Of a stretch of 64,000 nucleotides of DNA, positions 23,815 through 32,067 are shown piece by piece. Each line of letters starts with the position of its first letter. Position 1 is the first letter of the stretch. Under the pieces are notes generated by a model. That model was given only the letters and a program-made list of their open reading frames with translations. It had not been told where the DNA came from and ran no database searches. The DNA comes from Ancrocorticia sp047501485 (GTDB lineage Bacteria > Actinomycetota > Actinomycetes > Actinomycetales > Actinomycetaceae): assembly GCA_047501485.1 (NCBI GenBank), contig JAZDRN010000001.1, forward strand, positions 186,001 through 250,000, written 5' to 3'. The position numbers were made by a program, and so were the translations under genes.

Positions 23815-25506
23815 ATGACGGGTGGTTTCGAGGAAGGAAGTCGGGGTTCCCCGCATGCGCGGGGCTTTATCGCGCATTTAGAGCAGGTGGGGCAGTGGGC
23901 GACAGCGGATGCCGTCGCTTGTGGCGTGGACCCGGCTCTCGCTGCAGCAGTCGGCGTGGCTGGACGGTGGCACGATGCGGGTAAAGCACTTGGACCATTC
24001 CAACGCCTACTTGTAGCACGGCCCGGTTTAGCCGGTGTTCCGGTAGCTGAAGAACCTGCGTTGTTCCTCGCGAAGTCTCGCGACGCCGTGCAGGGTGAGA
24101 CGCGATCTTGGCGTGTTCTGGACCGGCGTGCACGAAATGCTGCAGGTGTTGTGGAGGGATACCGCCACGAGGCCGAGAGCGTTGCACGCTTCCGTGTAGC
24201 ATTCGGCGGTGAAAACGGTACGGACGCAGGGCTAGATCTGGATCCCATTGTTCTGCTGACGGAACACCTCATCGGCTCGCACCATGGTTGGTATCGACCT
24301 CTACTGCCTCCCGTGCAGGGAGCCCAATTGCAGGGATTCGAACACGCAGCTGATTTCGCCGAACTGCATGCGCGATACGGGCCCTGGGGTATTGCCTATC
24401 TTGAAGCGTTGCTGCGGCTCGCCGACTGGCGGGCATCAGCCCGGCCGAGTATTGAGCCTGTTGCGAAGGTGTCGGGGCTAGATCCGTTCGCTGACTTCGA
24501 GTTGTCGGCTTGGGAGCGCCCGCTTGCTGCTGCTCCAAGTCTCCTGCCGGAGCCCTCGGGCAGAGAGGCATACGCGCTCACAGGGATTGTCGAGCAACTG
24601 ACGGGGTGGTTTGCTTCCGTTGGACTCTTGGCGGCTGCAGTCGACTCGGGGGACAGCAAGGCGCGCCTGTTCTGGCGAAGTGAAGTTGGGGAAGTACCTG
24701 CGGTCCCTGTGCTCTGCACGGGGCTACCGCTGCATGAGGTGGTGTCCTTTGCGCTGGATGCCAGCAGATGGCGAGCCATCGAGGAGCAGGTGACGTCCGC
24801 GATTGGCGGCCCCGATCGAGAAGTGCTGCGGCGCAAGAATCAGAAGCTGCGGCCTGCTTTTCGGGCTCGTCGGGTGCTGAGTGATGAGGTCCTTCCCATT
24901 GAGAGCCCAATCCGGTTGGTCCGTGGTCTGTTCGGAGATGCGATGCCGATGGATGGCAGTGAACAACTGCAGCTACCGGTTGTGCCCTTCGCCAACAATT
25001 CCTCGTACCCGGGTGTTGCGCTGAAATTCATGGAGCGAGCTGACGCGGTTGAGGAGTGCATTGCCTCGTTGTTTGACAAGAATCGAGGCTTTGAGGGCAC
25101 GGCGTGTGATGGTGGAATGGATCGCTCTCGCCAAGCGCAACCGCTTGACAATGGGCTGGGGGGTGTCGGTAGCTTGCGCCAAGTGCGCACTTCATTGGCT
25201 CCGCTTGCCCTCTACGCGATGGGGCGTCTTGGGAATACTGGTTCTCAAGCGCTCGGAGTGCGTGGGGAGGGTAAGGGAATGCGGTTGAGGTTGCCGATCG
25301 CGACCTTGCCTGTCTCTTTCGAGGAATTGCGAGCGCGGCTCCTCGCCGGCGGCGGATCCGCATCGTGGGATTGGTCAGCCATCGGAGGCGACTGGGAGTA
25401 TACGGCCAGTCGCGATTCTCTGACGGGCAGAAGTGACGACAGCATATGGTCGGGCAAGATCGCCAAGCGCCGAGACATCAGACGTCCCTACGCCGTGAGT
25501 GAATGA
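23815..25506 (+). CDS. HD nuclease (Cas3 type I-G-like) fused to Cas8-like region
   Basis: A 563-residue protein. Residues about 18-210 form an HD nuclease domain of the kind found at the C terminus of Cas3 in type I-G (I-U) systems: His21 in IAHLEQV, His53-Asp54 in RWHDAGK, RHE at 117-119, HLIGSHHG at 151-158 and RYGPWGIAYLEALLRLADWR ending in the last conserved Asp. All metal ligands are present. There is no helicase. Residues about 225-563 are unlike Cas3 and weakly recall Cascade large subunits (Csx17/Csb3 type): LTGWFASVGLLAAAV, ARLFWRS, VPFANNSSYPG and LPIATLPVSFEELRARLLAG. The first 18 codons cross a CRISPR-repeat-like palindrome, so the 5' end may be chimeric or the true start differs. 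The gene runs into the array. Confidence 0.65.
   Translation: MTGGFEEGSRGSPHARGFIAHLEQVGQWATADAVACGVDPALAAAVGVAGRWHDAGKALGPFQRLLVARPGLAGVPVAEEPALFLAKSRDAVQGETRSWRVLDRRARNAAGVVEGYRHEAESVARFRVAFGGENGTDAGLDLDPIVLLTEHLIGSHHGWYRPLLPPVQGAQLQGFEHAADFAELHARYGPWGIAYLEALLRLADWRASARPSIEPVAKVSGLDPFADFELSAWERPLAAAPSLLPEPSGREAYALTGIVEQLTGWFASVGLLAAAVDSGDSKARLFWRSEVGEVPAVPVLCTGLPLHEVVSFALDASRWRAIEEQVTSAIGGPDREVLRRKNQKLRPAFRARRVLSDEVLPIESPIRLVRGLFGDAMPMDGSEQLQLPVVPFANNSSYPGVALKFMERADAVEECIASLFDKNRGFEGTACDGGMDRSRQAQPLDNGLGGVGSLRQVRTSLAPLALYAMGRLGNTGSQALGVRGEGKGMRLRLPIATLPVSFEELRARLLAGGGSASWDWSAIGGDWEYTASRDSLTGRSDDSIWSGKIAKRRDIRRPYAVSE
23842..23870. repeat. CRISPR-repeat-like palindrome at 5' end of HD gene
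   Basis: The sequence around GGGTTCCCCGCATGCGCGGGG shares an exact 14-mer (GCCCCGCGCATGCG, opposite strand) with the repeats of the array 1.7 kb downstream and has the same dyad. It encodes the G-S-P-H-A-R-G peptide near the HD protein's N terminus, a peptide typical of translated CRISPR repeats rather than of HD domains. Confidence 0.6.
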
Positions 25507-25546
25507 ATTCGAGGGGAGCGGTACATAGATCTCCTGATCAGGCAGT
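25507..25546 (+). promoter_or_regulatory. Very short putative leader of the CRISPR array
   Basis: Only 40 bp separate the HD gene's stop from the first repeat. It contains the palindrome CCTGATCAGG but no AT-rich promoter-like stretch. Type I-E leaders are usually 60-200 bp, so the leader is missing, truncated or located inside the coding sequence. Confidence 0.4.
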
Positions 25547-26622
25547 ACGAGCCCCGCGCATGCGAGGGTCTACCCCGTGGCTTTTGCGCTTCTAGAGTGG
25601 GATTATCACGAGCCCCGCGCATGCGAGGGTCTACCCAGTCGGCGGGCTACCAGCTCCGGGGCCAGTCGACGAGCCCCGCGCATGCGAGGGTCTACCCGGC
25701 GAAACGTTGACGGCAACGGAGACTCCGCTACGAGCCCCGCGCATGCGAGGGTCTACCGTCTCCGAGAACGCGGCCGAGCGCCCTGAGAGAAGGTCCATCT
25801 GGACGAGCCCCGCGCATGCGAGGGTCTACCCCTACACATGGGTCATCCCCTCATATGAGGGGAACGAGCCCCGCGCATGCGAGGGTCTACCCCGGGCCAC
25901 GGCCCACATGGTGGCCCATGCTGAACGAGCCCCGCGCATGCGAGGGTCTACCCCACCAGGACGGCGAGGGCTATCGTTGTCAGGAACGAGCCCCGCGCAT
26001 GCGAGGGTCTACCGCGCTGGAATGGGCGCGTCGATTGGAAGCTCGAACGAGCCCCGCGCATGCGAGGGTCTACCGATTTTTCGATCCGGTCCATCTCTGC
26101 ACGGCAAACGAGCCCCGCGCATGCGAGGGTCTACCCGTGCCTTCGCGAGAGCGGGGCGTCCCGGGTGAACGAGCCCCGCGCATGCGAGGGTCTACCCCGT
26201 CCCCGCCCCAACCGCTTGCCACCATTGCGACGAGCCCCGCGCATGCGAGGGTCTACCGAGAACGAGATCGTTGAGGTGGAGAAGAAGGAACGAGCCCCGC
26301 GCATGCGAGGGTCTACCCTCGGTGACGATCCGCTCCACGTCCGTACGCTCACGAGCCCCGCGCATGCGAGGGTCTACCTCCCTCGGGCTGCTCAAGGATG
26401 AATCTTATTGGACGAGCCCCGCGCATGCGAGGGTCTACCCGTGGCGGGTGACCGAATGACGCCCGCCGCGCTACGAGCCCCGCGCATGCGAGGGTCTACC
26501 CGTGGGCTGGATGATCAGGCTGACCGAGTTAGCACGAGCCCCGCGCAGGCGGGGGTCTACCCAAGGGCAGACGTTAAACAAGCCAGCTCGGGCGACAAGC
26601 TCCGTGCATACGGAGGTTGACC
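25547..26622 (+). CRISPR. CRISPR array, 18 repeats of 28 bp, type I-E-like
   Basis: Eighteen 28-bp repeats, consensus starting ACGAGCCCCGCGCATGCG and ending AGGGTCTACC, with 17 spacers. Fifteen spacers are 33 nt (61-bp period), one is 45 nt (after repeat 4, 25758-25802) and one is 32 nt (26258-26289). Repeats 1-16 are identical. Repeat 17 (26534-26561) has two changes and repeat 18 (26595-26622) has many, marking the trailer end on the right and the leader end on the left, next to the HD gene. The repeat aligns position by position with the type I-E consensus (GTGTTCCCCGCGCATGCGG...). The uniform repeats imply recent activity or recent acquisition. Confidence 0.97.
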
Positions 26623-26733
26623 GGCGTTACGGCGGGGCATGAGAGAGAACCTCCGGGGCGGGTCGAAGACGTCAGATGTCTCCAATGAGCCGGGAAGCCC
26701 TTTCGGTTCGCTAACCCGACACCGCTACCAAGC

Positions 26734-27741
26734 TCACGAGTGGACGCGTTTCGGGCCAGTGGAGGCCCGAACGACGAGACTCGTATGCATCTCGACGGGC
26801 TCGATCGGCTTTCCCGAGATGATGTCTCCCAAGAGTTGGGCCGCGAGAGCCCCCATCTCTCCCTGCGGCAATCTCACGGTGGTCAAGGAGGGAGTGACCA
26901 TGCCGGAGATGGGTATGTCATCGCACCCCACGACCGACAGGCGGTCTGGCACTCTCACGCCGTAGCCCAGCAGCCTGTGTATCATCCCGATGGCCATGAC
27001 GTCGTTGTATGCGATGACCGCTGTCACCTCAGAATGGAGTGCCTCGTCTGCGGCCTCCGACCCTCCGTCAAAGGTGCTGGCAAACTCGCCGAGGACCACG
27101 CCCTGGGTGCCTGTTCCCCCTTGGGAGGAGGCAGCGCTCTCTGCCGCCATGGCCGCGAACGCCTCACGCCGTTCGCGTTGCGAGCGGCTGAGTGCGGGAC
27201 CTCCCGCGTAGCCGATTTTGGTATGGCCCAGAGCCTGCAGGTGACGGAAGGCCTGGCGTACCCCCTGGGCATTGTCTATATGCACGTAGGGGATACCGTC
27301 GAGTTGCCGATTGACGAGCAGGACCGGGCGCCGGTCGGCAAGGAGGCGAATTTCGTCGTCGTCCAAACGGGATGAGCACAGGACGAACCCGTCCACCTGC
27401 GGGGTGAGGTCGGCGATAGCCGTGCGCTCGACGGCGGCGCTGTCGCCGAAGTCCGTCAGTGTGACTCTCAGATCCGATTCGGCGCTGGCGGTATAGATTC
27501 CCTTGAGAGTCGCCGCGAAAAATGGGTTCGTGAGGTCTGGAATGAAAGCTGCGACGTAGCCTGTCTTTCCCGCGGAGAGTGATTGCGCCGCTCTGTTGGG
27601 GTGATAGCCCAGTTCGCCTGCTGTCGCCAGAATCAACCCTCGCGTTCCCGGGTCCACTTTCTCTGGACGGCTGAATGCCCGCGAGACCGTGGATGGCGAG
27701 ACGCCGACGCTGCGGGCGACATCTTTGATCGTAACCGCCAT
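26734..27741 (-). CDS. LacI family transcriptional regulator
   Basis: A 335-residue LacI/GalR regulator. The N-terminal helix-turn-helix is TIKDVARSVGVSPSTVSRAFSRP (residues 4-26) with the hinge NRAAQSLSAGKTG, followed by a periplasmic-binding-protein-like sensor domain (about 60-335). It is divergent from the KDPG aldolase-KDG kinase pair, and two canonical LacI-type operators lie in the shared promoter region, so it very likely controls that pair and itself in response to a sugar acid or its 2-keto-3-deoxy product. The ATG at the start of the HTH is chosen over an upstream in-frame ATG because of GAGG spacing and family alignment. Confidence 0.9.
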   Translation of the reverse strand: MAVTIKDVARSVGVSPSTVSRAFSRPEKVDPGTRGLILATAGELGYHPNRAAQSLSAGKTGYVAAFIPDLTNPFFAATLKGIYTASAESDLRVTLTDFGDSAAVERTAIADLTPQVDGFVLCSSRLDDDEIRLLADRRPVLLVNRQLDGIPYVHIDNAQGVRQAFRHLQALGHTKIGYAGGPALSRSQRERREAFAAMAAESAASSQGGTGTQGVVLGEFASTFDGGSEAADEALHSEVTAVIAYNDVMAIGMIHRLLGYGVRVPDRLSVVGCDDIPISGMVTPSLTTVRLPQGEMGALAAQLLGDIISGKPIEPVEMHTSLVVRASTGPKRVHS

Positions 27742-27803
27742 GAGGACCTCTTTCTCCATTGCTGCAACCACGGCTCCCCGAATCCTACCCCGTCCATAAA
27801 ACA

Positions 27804-27817
27804 TGCAAACGTTTGCA
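27804..27817. promoter_or_regulatory. LacI-type operator 1
   Basis: The perfect 14-bp palindrome TGCAAACGTTTGCA matches the LacI/GalR consensus (TGNAANCGNTTNCA). It lies 63 bp upstream of the LacI gene start in an AT-rich divergent promoter region. Confidence 0.85.
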
Positions 27818-27859
27818 CCAATTATATAAACAAAAATATAGCAGTTAATAAAATAAACA

Positions 27860-27873
27860 TGCTAACGTGTGCA
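27860..27873. promoter_or_regulatory. LacI-type operator 2
   Basis: TGCTAACGTGTGCA is an imperfect copy of operator 1, 56 bp away centre to centre and 36 bp before the aldolase start. The spacing permits looping between the two sites. Confidence 0.75.
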
Positions 27874-27908
27874 TCAATGCACCGTCGCAAATACCTGAAA
27901 GGCTCGTC

Positions 27909-28550
27909 ATGAGTGTGCTAGAACAACTCGCTGCCAGAAAGCTCGTGCCCGTCGTCGTGCTCGACGATCCCTCCGAGGCGGAACCCCTGGCGCACGCTTT
28001 GGTTGCGGGAGGACTTCCCGTCGCAGAGGTGACCTTCCGAACCGCGGCGGCGGAGGACGCCATCAAAATCATGTCCGCCAGGGGAGACGTGCTCGTCGGC
28101 GCGGGCACGGTCCTGACCGTCGAGCAGGTTGACCGGGCCGTGGATGCCGGGGCCGAGTACATCGTCTCGCCGGGAACGTCCATCCGGGTCATCGAGCGGT
28201 GCCGAGAACGTGGCGTGCCGGTTCTGCCGGGCGCTGTGAGCGCGACAGGTATCCAGAACCTGCTGGAGATGGGGATCGACACGATCAAGTTCTTCCCCGC
28301 CGGCACATCGGGCGGTGCGGCCGCAATCAAAGCGCTGTCCGCCCCCTTTGGGGCGGTGTCCTTCATTCCCACCGGCGGGATAGGACTCTCGAACCTCGAT
28401 GACTATCTCACGATCCCCTCTGTGGTAGCCGTCGGTGGTTCGTGGATGGTACCTCCGACGGCGATCCGCGAAGGACGCTTCGCGGAAATAGCAGAACTTT
28501 GCGAGGCGTCCATCGCAGCCGTTCAATCGATCTCGTCCTCCCTGAGGTGA
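27909..28550 (+). CDS. eda: 2-keto-3-deoxy-6-phosphogluconate-type aldolase
   Basis: A 213-residue class I aldolase that splits a 2-keto-3-deoxy-6-phospho sugar acid to pyruvate and glyceraldehyde 3-phosphate. The Schiff-base Lys is in MGIDTIKFFPAG (about residue 133), the active-site Glu in LPVAEVTFRT (about 46), and the phosphate-binding segment is FIPTGGIGLSNLDDYL. Length is typical. It is the first gene of the unit controlled by the divergent LacI regulator and is followed by a KDG kinase gene, which supplies its substrate. Whether the natural substrate is the gluconate or galactonate epimer cannot be read here. Confidence 0.92.
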   Translation: MSVLEQLAARKLVPVVVLDDPSEAEPLAHALVAGGLPVAEVTFRTAAAEDAIKIMSARGDVLVGAGTVLTVEQVDRAVDAGAEYIVSPGTSIRVIERCRERGVPVLPGAVSATGIQNLLEMGIDTIKFFPAGTSGGAAAIKALSAPFGAVSFIPTGGIGLSNLDDYLTIPSVVAVGGSWMVPPTAIREGRFAEIAELCEASIAAVQSISSSLR

Positions 28551-28571
28551 ATCGATCCGACTGAAGAATAG

Positions 28572-28594
28572 AGCATCGAAGCGACTTCGATGCT
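28572..28594 (+). other. Intercistronic stem-loop, eda-kdgK
   Basis: A perfect 10-bp stem with a 3-nt loop (AGCATCGAAG-CGA-CTTCGATGCT) lies between the aldolase and kinase genes. It may stabilise the upstream mRNA or attenuate the kinase gene; there is no T-run. Confidence 0.7.
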
Positions 28595-28618
28595 TAACCG
28601 GAGTGATTGGAACTATCT

Positions 28619-29740
28619 ATGAGCAAGACAGTGGACGAGGCGGTTCTCTCGATGCGTGAACCGGAAGATTGCCGTTACGACGTCGTCGCCCTCGGGGAAG
28701 TGATGCTACGGCTGGACCCGGGTGAAGGCAGGATCCGCACGGCGCGGTCATTCAAGGCATGGGAGGGTGGCGGCGAGTACAACGTGGCACGTGGGCTGCG
28801 CCGCGCCTTCGGGAAGCGGGCGGCCGTTGTCACGGCACTGGCGGAGAATGAGGTGGGGCGCCTGGTCGAGGATTTCATCCTGTGCGGCGGCGTCGATACT
28901 TCCTTCGTGACGTGGGTGCCCTATGACGGCATCGGATTTGCCGCTCGTAATGGCCTCAACTTCACCGAGCGCGGGTTCGGGGTGAGGGGTGCTGTTGGCG
29001 TTTCGGACCGCGGGCACACCGCCGCATCCCAGTTGCGCCCCGAGGATGTCGATTGGGATCGCCTCTTCGGCGAATTGGGCGTGAGATGGCTGCATACCGG
29101 TGGGATCTACGCGGCCCTGTCCGAGCAGACCGCCCGTACCGTCCTTGCGGCGGTCAAGGCTGCCAAGAAGTACGGCACTATCGTCTCCTATGACCTGAAC
29201 TACCGCCCCTCCCTGTGGAAGTCCACCGGAGGACAAGCAAAGGCACAGGAGGTGAACTCGGAAATCGCGCGCTATGTGGACGTCATGATCGGGAACGAGG
29301 AGGACTTCACGGCCGCACTGGGCTTCGAGGTGGAAGGAGTAGGAGAAGATCTCACGCACCTGGAGGTCGATGGCTTTGCTCGTATGATCGCGCGGGTTGC
29401 GGAGGCTTATCCGAACTTTCAGGTCATCGCCACCACCATGCGCACTGTCCACACTGCTTCGCGCAACGATTGGGGAGCCATCGCCTGGACGCGGCGAACG
29501 GGCGTGGTTGAATCCGTCTTCCGTAAGGAGTTGGAGATTCTGGACCGCGTGGGCGGGGGAGATTCCTTTGCCTCAGGCCTCATCTTCGGCTTCATGGAAG
29601 GCGAGGGGATTCAAACGGCTGTCGACTACGGGGCTGCCCACGGAGCGCTCGCCATGACGACTCCCGGAGACACCTCGATGGTGACAGAGACCGATGTGAA
29701 GAAACTTGCGGGAGGAGGGTCCGCGCGTGTGGACAGATAG
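28619..29740 (+). CDS. kdgK: 2-keto-3-deoxygluconate kinase, PfkB family
   Basis: A 373-residue ribokinase-fold enzyme. It has the N-terminal DVVALGEVMLRLDPGEGRI with the GGGEYNVARGLRRAFG sugar-binding segment, SYDLNYRPSLWK, the IGNEEDF motif and the catalytic EILDRVGGGDSFASGLIFG (Asp retained, near residue 315). The sequence type and the adjacent KDPG aldolase identify it as a 2-keto-3-deoxy-sugar-acid kinase feeding the aldolase. It forms one unit with eda under LacI control. The start is the ATG following a weak ribosome site; about 20 residues precede the conserved fold. Confidence 0.88.
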   Translation: MSKTVDEAVLSMREPEDCRYDVVALGEVMLRLDPGEGRIRTARSFKAWEGGGEYNVARGLRRAFGKRAAVVTALAENEVGRLVEDFILCGGVDTSFVTWVPYDGIGFAARNGLNFTERGFGVRGAVGVSDRGHTAASQLRPEDVDWDRLFGELGVRWLHTGGIYAALSEQTARTVLAAVKAAKKYGTIVSYDLNYRPSLWKSTGGQAKAQEVNSEIARYVDVMIGNEEDFTAALGFEVEGVGEDLTHLEVDGFARMIARVAEAYPNFQVIATTMRTVHTASRNDWGAIAWTRRTGVVESVFRKELEILDRVGGGDSFASGLIFGFMEGEGIQTAVDYGAAHGALAMTTPGDTSMVTETDVKKLAGGGSARVDR

Positions 29741-29841
29741 AGGGTGAAGTGCCGGATCGGGGCGAACGGTTTCGGACAGGCCCGATGTGCTGCCGAGTAA
29801 GGCTGAGGCGGCGTCGAAGGCGCTGAGTCACGTCATTGGCG

Positions 29842-30630
29842 TCACTGTATTGGATTGACCGAGAAAGGGCTGCCCTCGGGTAGGCGCATGACCTCCCGGA
29901 CGATGCCTTCCGCGAACTCGCGGCGCCTTGCCTCTGGCATTCGGTATTGCGGTGTGGTGATGGAGATCGCGAAGTCGGGTTTTCCCTCGTAGTACAGCGG
30001 GACCGCTACGCAACTGATTCCGGGCTGGTTCTCTCCGATCTCCTCTGTCCATCCGTGCTCGTCGAGGCGCCGCAGATTCTCTTCCGCTGCGTTGCGAAGG
30101 GCGTCGAGTGTCTCGGGTTTTTCATCGGCCAGGAGTGGATCGGATAGGTATCTGTCCAACTCTGCTTTGCGGAGTGGATCGGCGCCTATCAAGGCTCGTC
30201 CGAGACCGGTGCGTACGGCCAGGGCAACGTCTCCGACCCGGGAGATGACGCGTACTGCTCTATCGGGCTCCACCTTGTCGAGATAGCGGATGCGGTAGCC
30301 CGTGAAGCGGCCGAGATGCACGAGTTCGTTGAAGTTCTGGCTTATTGCGATGAGCGTGGGCCGGATCAGTTCGACAACCCGTTCGGAAGTCGTCTGGTAA
30401 CGGGAGATGGCTGAGATGCCCTCGCCGAGGCGGTAGTTCGCCGTCGCCTCGACCTGCTCGACCCAGCGGTGCTCTCGAAGGGTGGAGAGGGTGGTGTAGG
30501 CGGTGGCCTTGTTGATCTTCAGATCCGTGGCGATGACTGAAAGCGGTAAACCGTCGTGATCGGCTTGCGCCAGATATTCGACGATCGTGAGTGCGCGGCT
30601 AACGCTGGCCAAGATTTTGGGGCCGGACAT
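29842..30630 (-). CDS. IclR family transcriptional regulator
   Basis: A 262-residue IclR-type regulator. The N-terminal winged helix covers residues about 1-70 (SRALTIVEYLAQADHDGLPLS, then the recognition helix KATAYTTLSTLREHRWVEQV), and the C-terminal ligand-binding domain spans about 80-255, with the typical GYRIRYLDKVEPDR and GISCVAVPLYYEGKPDFAISI segments. IclR proteins near sugar-acid genes (KdgR, GalR types) sense 2-keto-3-deoxy acids or related compounds. It is divergent from the dehydrogenase-dehydratase-SDR-permease operon and probably regulates it. Confidence 0.9.
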   Translation of the reverse strand: MSGPKILASVSRALTIVEYLAQADHDGLPLSVIATDLKINKATAYTTLSTLREHRWVEQVEATANYRLGEGISAISRYQTTSERVVELIRPTLIAISQNFNELVHLGRFTGYRIRYLDKVEPDRAVRVISRVGDVALAVRTGLGRALIGADPLRKAELDRYLSDPLLADEKPETLDALRNAAEENLRRLDEHGWTEEIGENQPGISCVAVPLYYEGKPDFAISITTPQYRMPEARRREFAEGIVREVMRLPEGSPFSVNPIQ

Positions 30631-30967
30631 GCAGGTACCTCGCTTCTAGTAACCACTTCCGACGATATGGAAAGCGATGAAATGGCTATTTCCTCTCGAA
30701 TCATCTTACGGCAACCGGTGCCGCCCGCCGTTCACGCGTGGATGTCTTATGTGCCGCGTATGGCTCGCCTCGAGCATGGTGGGGATTGGCCACTGGACCA
30801 AGGCGGACCTGCGGATATGCCGAGAATATGACCCGCGACACATTAGTAGTTCGAGGGTTGGGAAGGCTCTCATTTTGTGACAAGCTGTGTTTAACACAGA
30901 AAAACTAGCGTTTGACTATAGTAAATAACATGAACGCGATGAGTTCTTTCAACGAAGAAGGTGTGCT
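30631..30967 (+). promoter_or_regulatory. Divergent promoter region with dyad CTGTGTTTAACACAG
   Basis: This 337-bp gap separates the IclR gene from the dehydrogenase operon. A 15-bp dyad (CTGTGTT-T-AACACAG, 30885-30899) lies 70 bp before the dehydrogenase start and precedes a TTGACT-like element and an AT-rich stretch. It is the best candidate IclR operator in the gap. Confidence 0.55.
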
Positions 30968-31984
30968 GTGAAGGCAGTGGAATATCAGGGAAACAGGAGC
31001 TTCGCTCCGGCGCAGAAGGACGCGGTGAGTCCTCGGGCCGATGAAGTTCAGATCCGGGTCTCCTACGTGGGGCTGTGCGGCACGGACTTGCACGTCTATC
31101 TCGGCGACATGGATCAGCGGGTGGGCCCGCAGGCGATCATCGGGCATGAAATGTCAGGCGAGGTGGTCGCGGTGGGCGAGAGCGTCTCGGCTTTCGCTGC
31201 TGGGGACAAGGTGACCGTCCTGCCCACCGACTTCTGTGGTGAATGCGCGGCCTGCCGAAAGGGGTATTCCAACGTCTGCTACAACATGAACTTCGTGGGC
31301 CTCGATTCGGCCGGAGCGCTTCAGGAATTGTGGACGGTCCCCGAGCGCCTCGTCGTTGCCTTGCCGCGAGATATCGACCTGCGCAGTGCGGCGTTGATCG
31401 AGCCGTTGACGGTGGCCGTCCACGACGTGAGGAGGTCGAACCTGGAGGAGGGCGAGTCCGCTCTCGTCGTCGGTGGAGGCCCTATCGGGATCCTCATCGC
31501 TCTGGTGGCTAAAGCCAAGGGAGCAAATGTCCTGCTCTCGGAACCGGAAGCCGGACGACGCGCCACGGCAGAGAACCTCGGAATCGACACGGTCGATCCG
31601 GTCAATGGCGATCTGGCTGGCGCCGTCGCCACCTTCAGCGAGGAGGGCAGAGGCGCCAACGTGGTTTTCGAGGTGTCCGGTACTCAGCCCGGCATCGTAT
31701 CCGCCGTGACGAGCGCGGCCGCTCGCGGCCGGATCATCGAGGTCGCCATCCATGCCGCTGATCGCCAGATCAACCTGCACTCCTTCTTCTGGCGAGAACT
31801 GGAGATGTACGGTGCGCGCCTCTACCACCGTGAGGACATGGAGGAGGCCGCGCAGTTGATCTACCGGAAGAAGGTCGACGTCGACCAGCTGATCACCCTC
31901 GTTCGGCGAGCGGAGGATACGACGGCGGCTTTCGAGGCTCTGAGCAAGGGCGACGCCATGAAGATCCTCATCCAGATGAACTGA
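30968..31984 (+). CDS. Zinc-dependent medium-chain dehydrogenase
   Basis: A 338-residue MDR-superfamily alcohol or polyol dehydrogenase. Catalytic zinc ligands are in VGLCGTDLHVYLG (Cys) and IIGHEMSGEV (His-Glu). The structural zinc lobe is FCGECAACRKGYSNVC, with all four Cys. The NAD-binding Rossmann turn is LVVGGGPIGILI (about residue 175) followed by an acidic residue (SEPE), indicating NAD preference. It resembles enzymes that oxidise sugar acids or polyols such as L-galactonate, sorbitol or threonine. It starts with GTG and is first in a four-gene operon, so it probably oxidises the substrate taken up by the downstream permease or an intermediate. Confidence 0.88.
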   Translation: MKAVEYQGNRSFAPAQKDAVSPRADEVQIRVSYVGLCGTDLHVYLGDMDQRVGPQAIIGHEMSGEVVAVGESVSAFAAGDKVTVLPTDFCGECAACRKGYSNVCYNMNFVGLDSAGALQELWTVPERLVVALPRDIDLRSAALIEPLTVAVHDVRRSNLEEGESALVVGGGPIGILIALVAKAKGANVLLSEPEAGRRATAENLGIDTVDPVNGDLAGAVATFSEEGRGANVVFEVSGTQPGIVSAVTSAAARGRIIEVAIHAADRQINLHSFFWRELEMYGARLYHREDMEEAAQLIYRKKVDVDQLITLVRRAEDTTAAFEALSKGDAMKILIQMN

Positions 31985-32067
31985 CAGTGGCTCTCTGAAC
32001 CGACAGTGGCTTCCCCTTCGAAGGGAGAAGCCGTACACACAACAACAATGAAGTTAAAGGAAGAACA

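Noticed and set aside
25547..26622. Several long frames across the CRISPR array encoding repeated E-P-R-A-C-E-G-L-P or A-P-R-M-R-G-S-T peptides
   Set aside because: They are translations of the repeats in successive frames and have no biological meaning.
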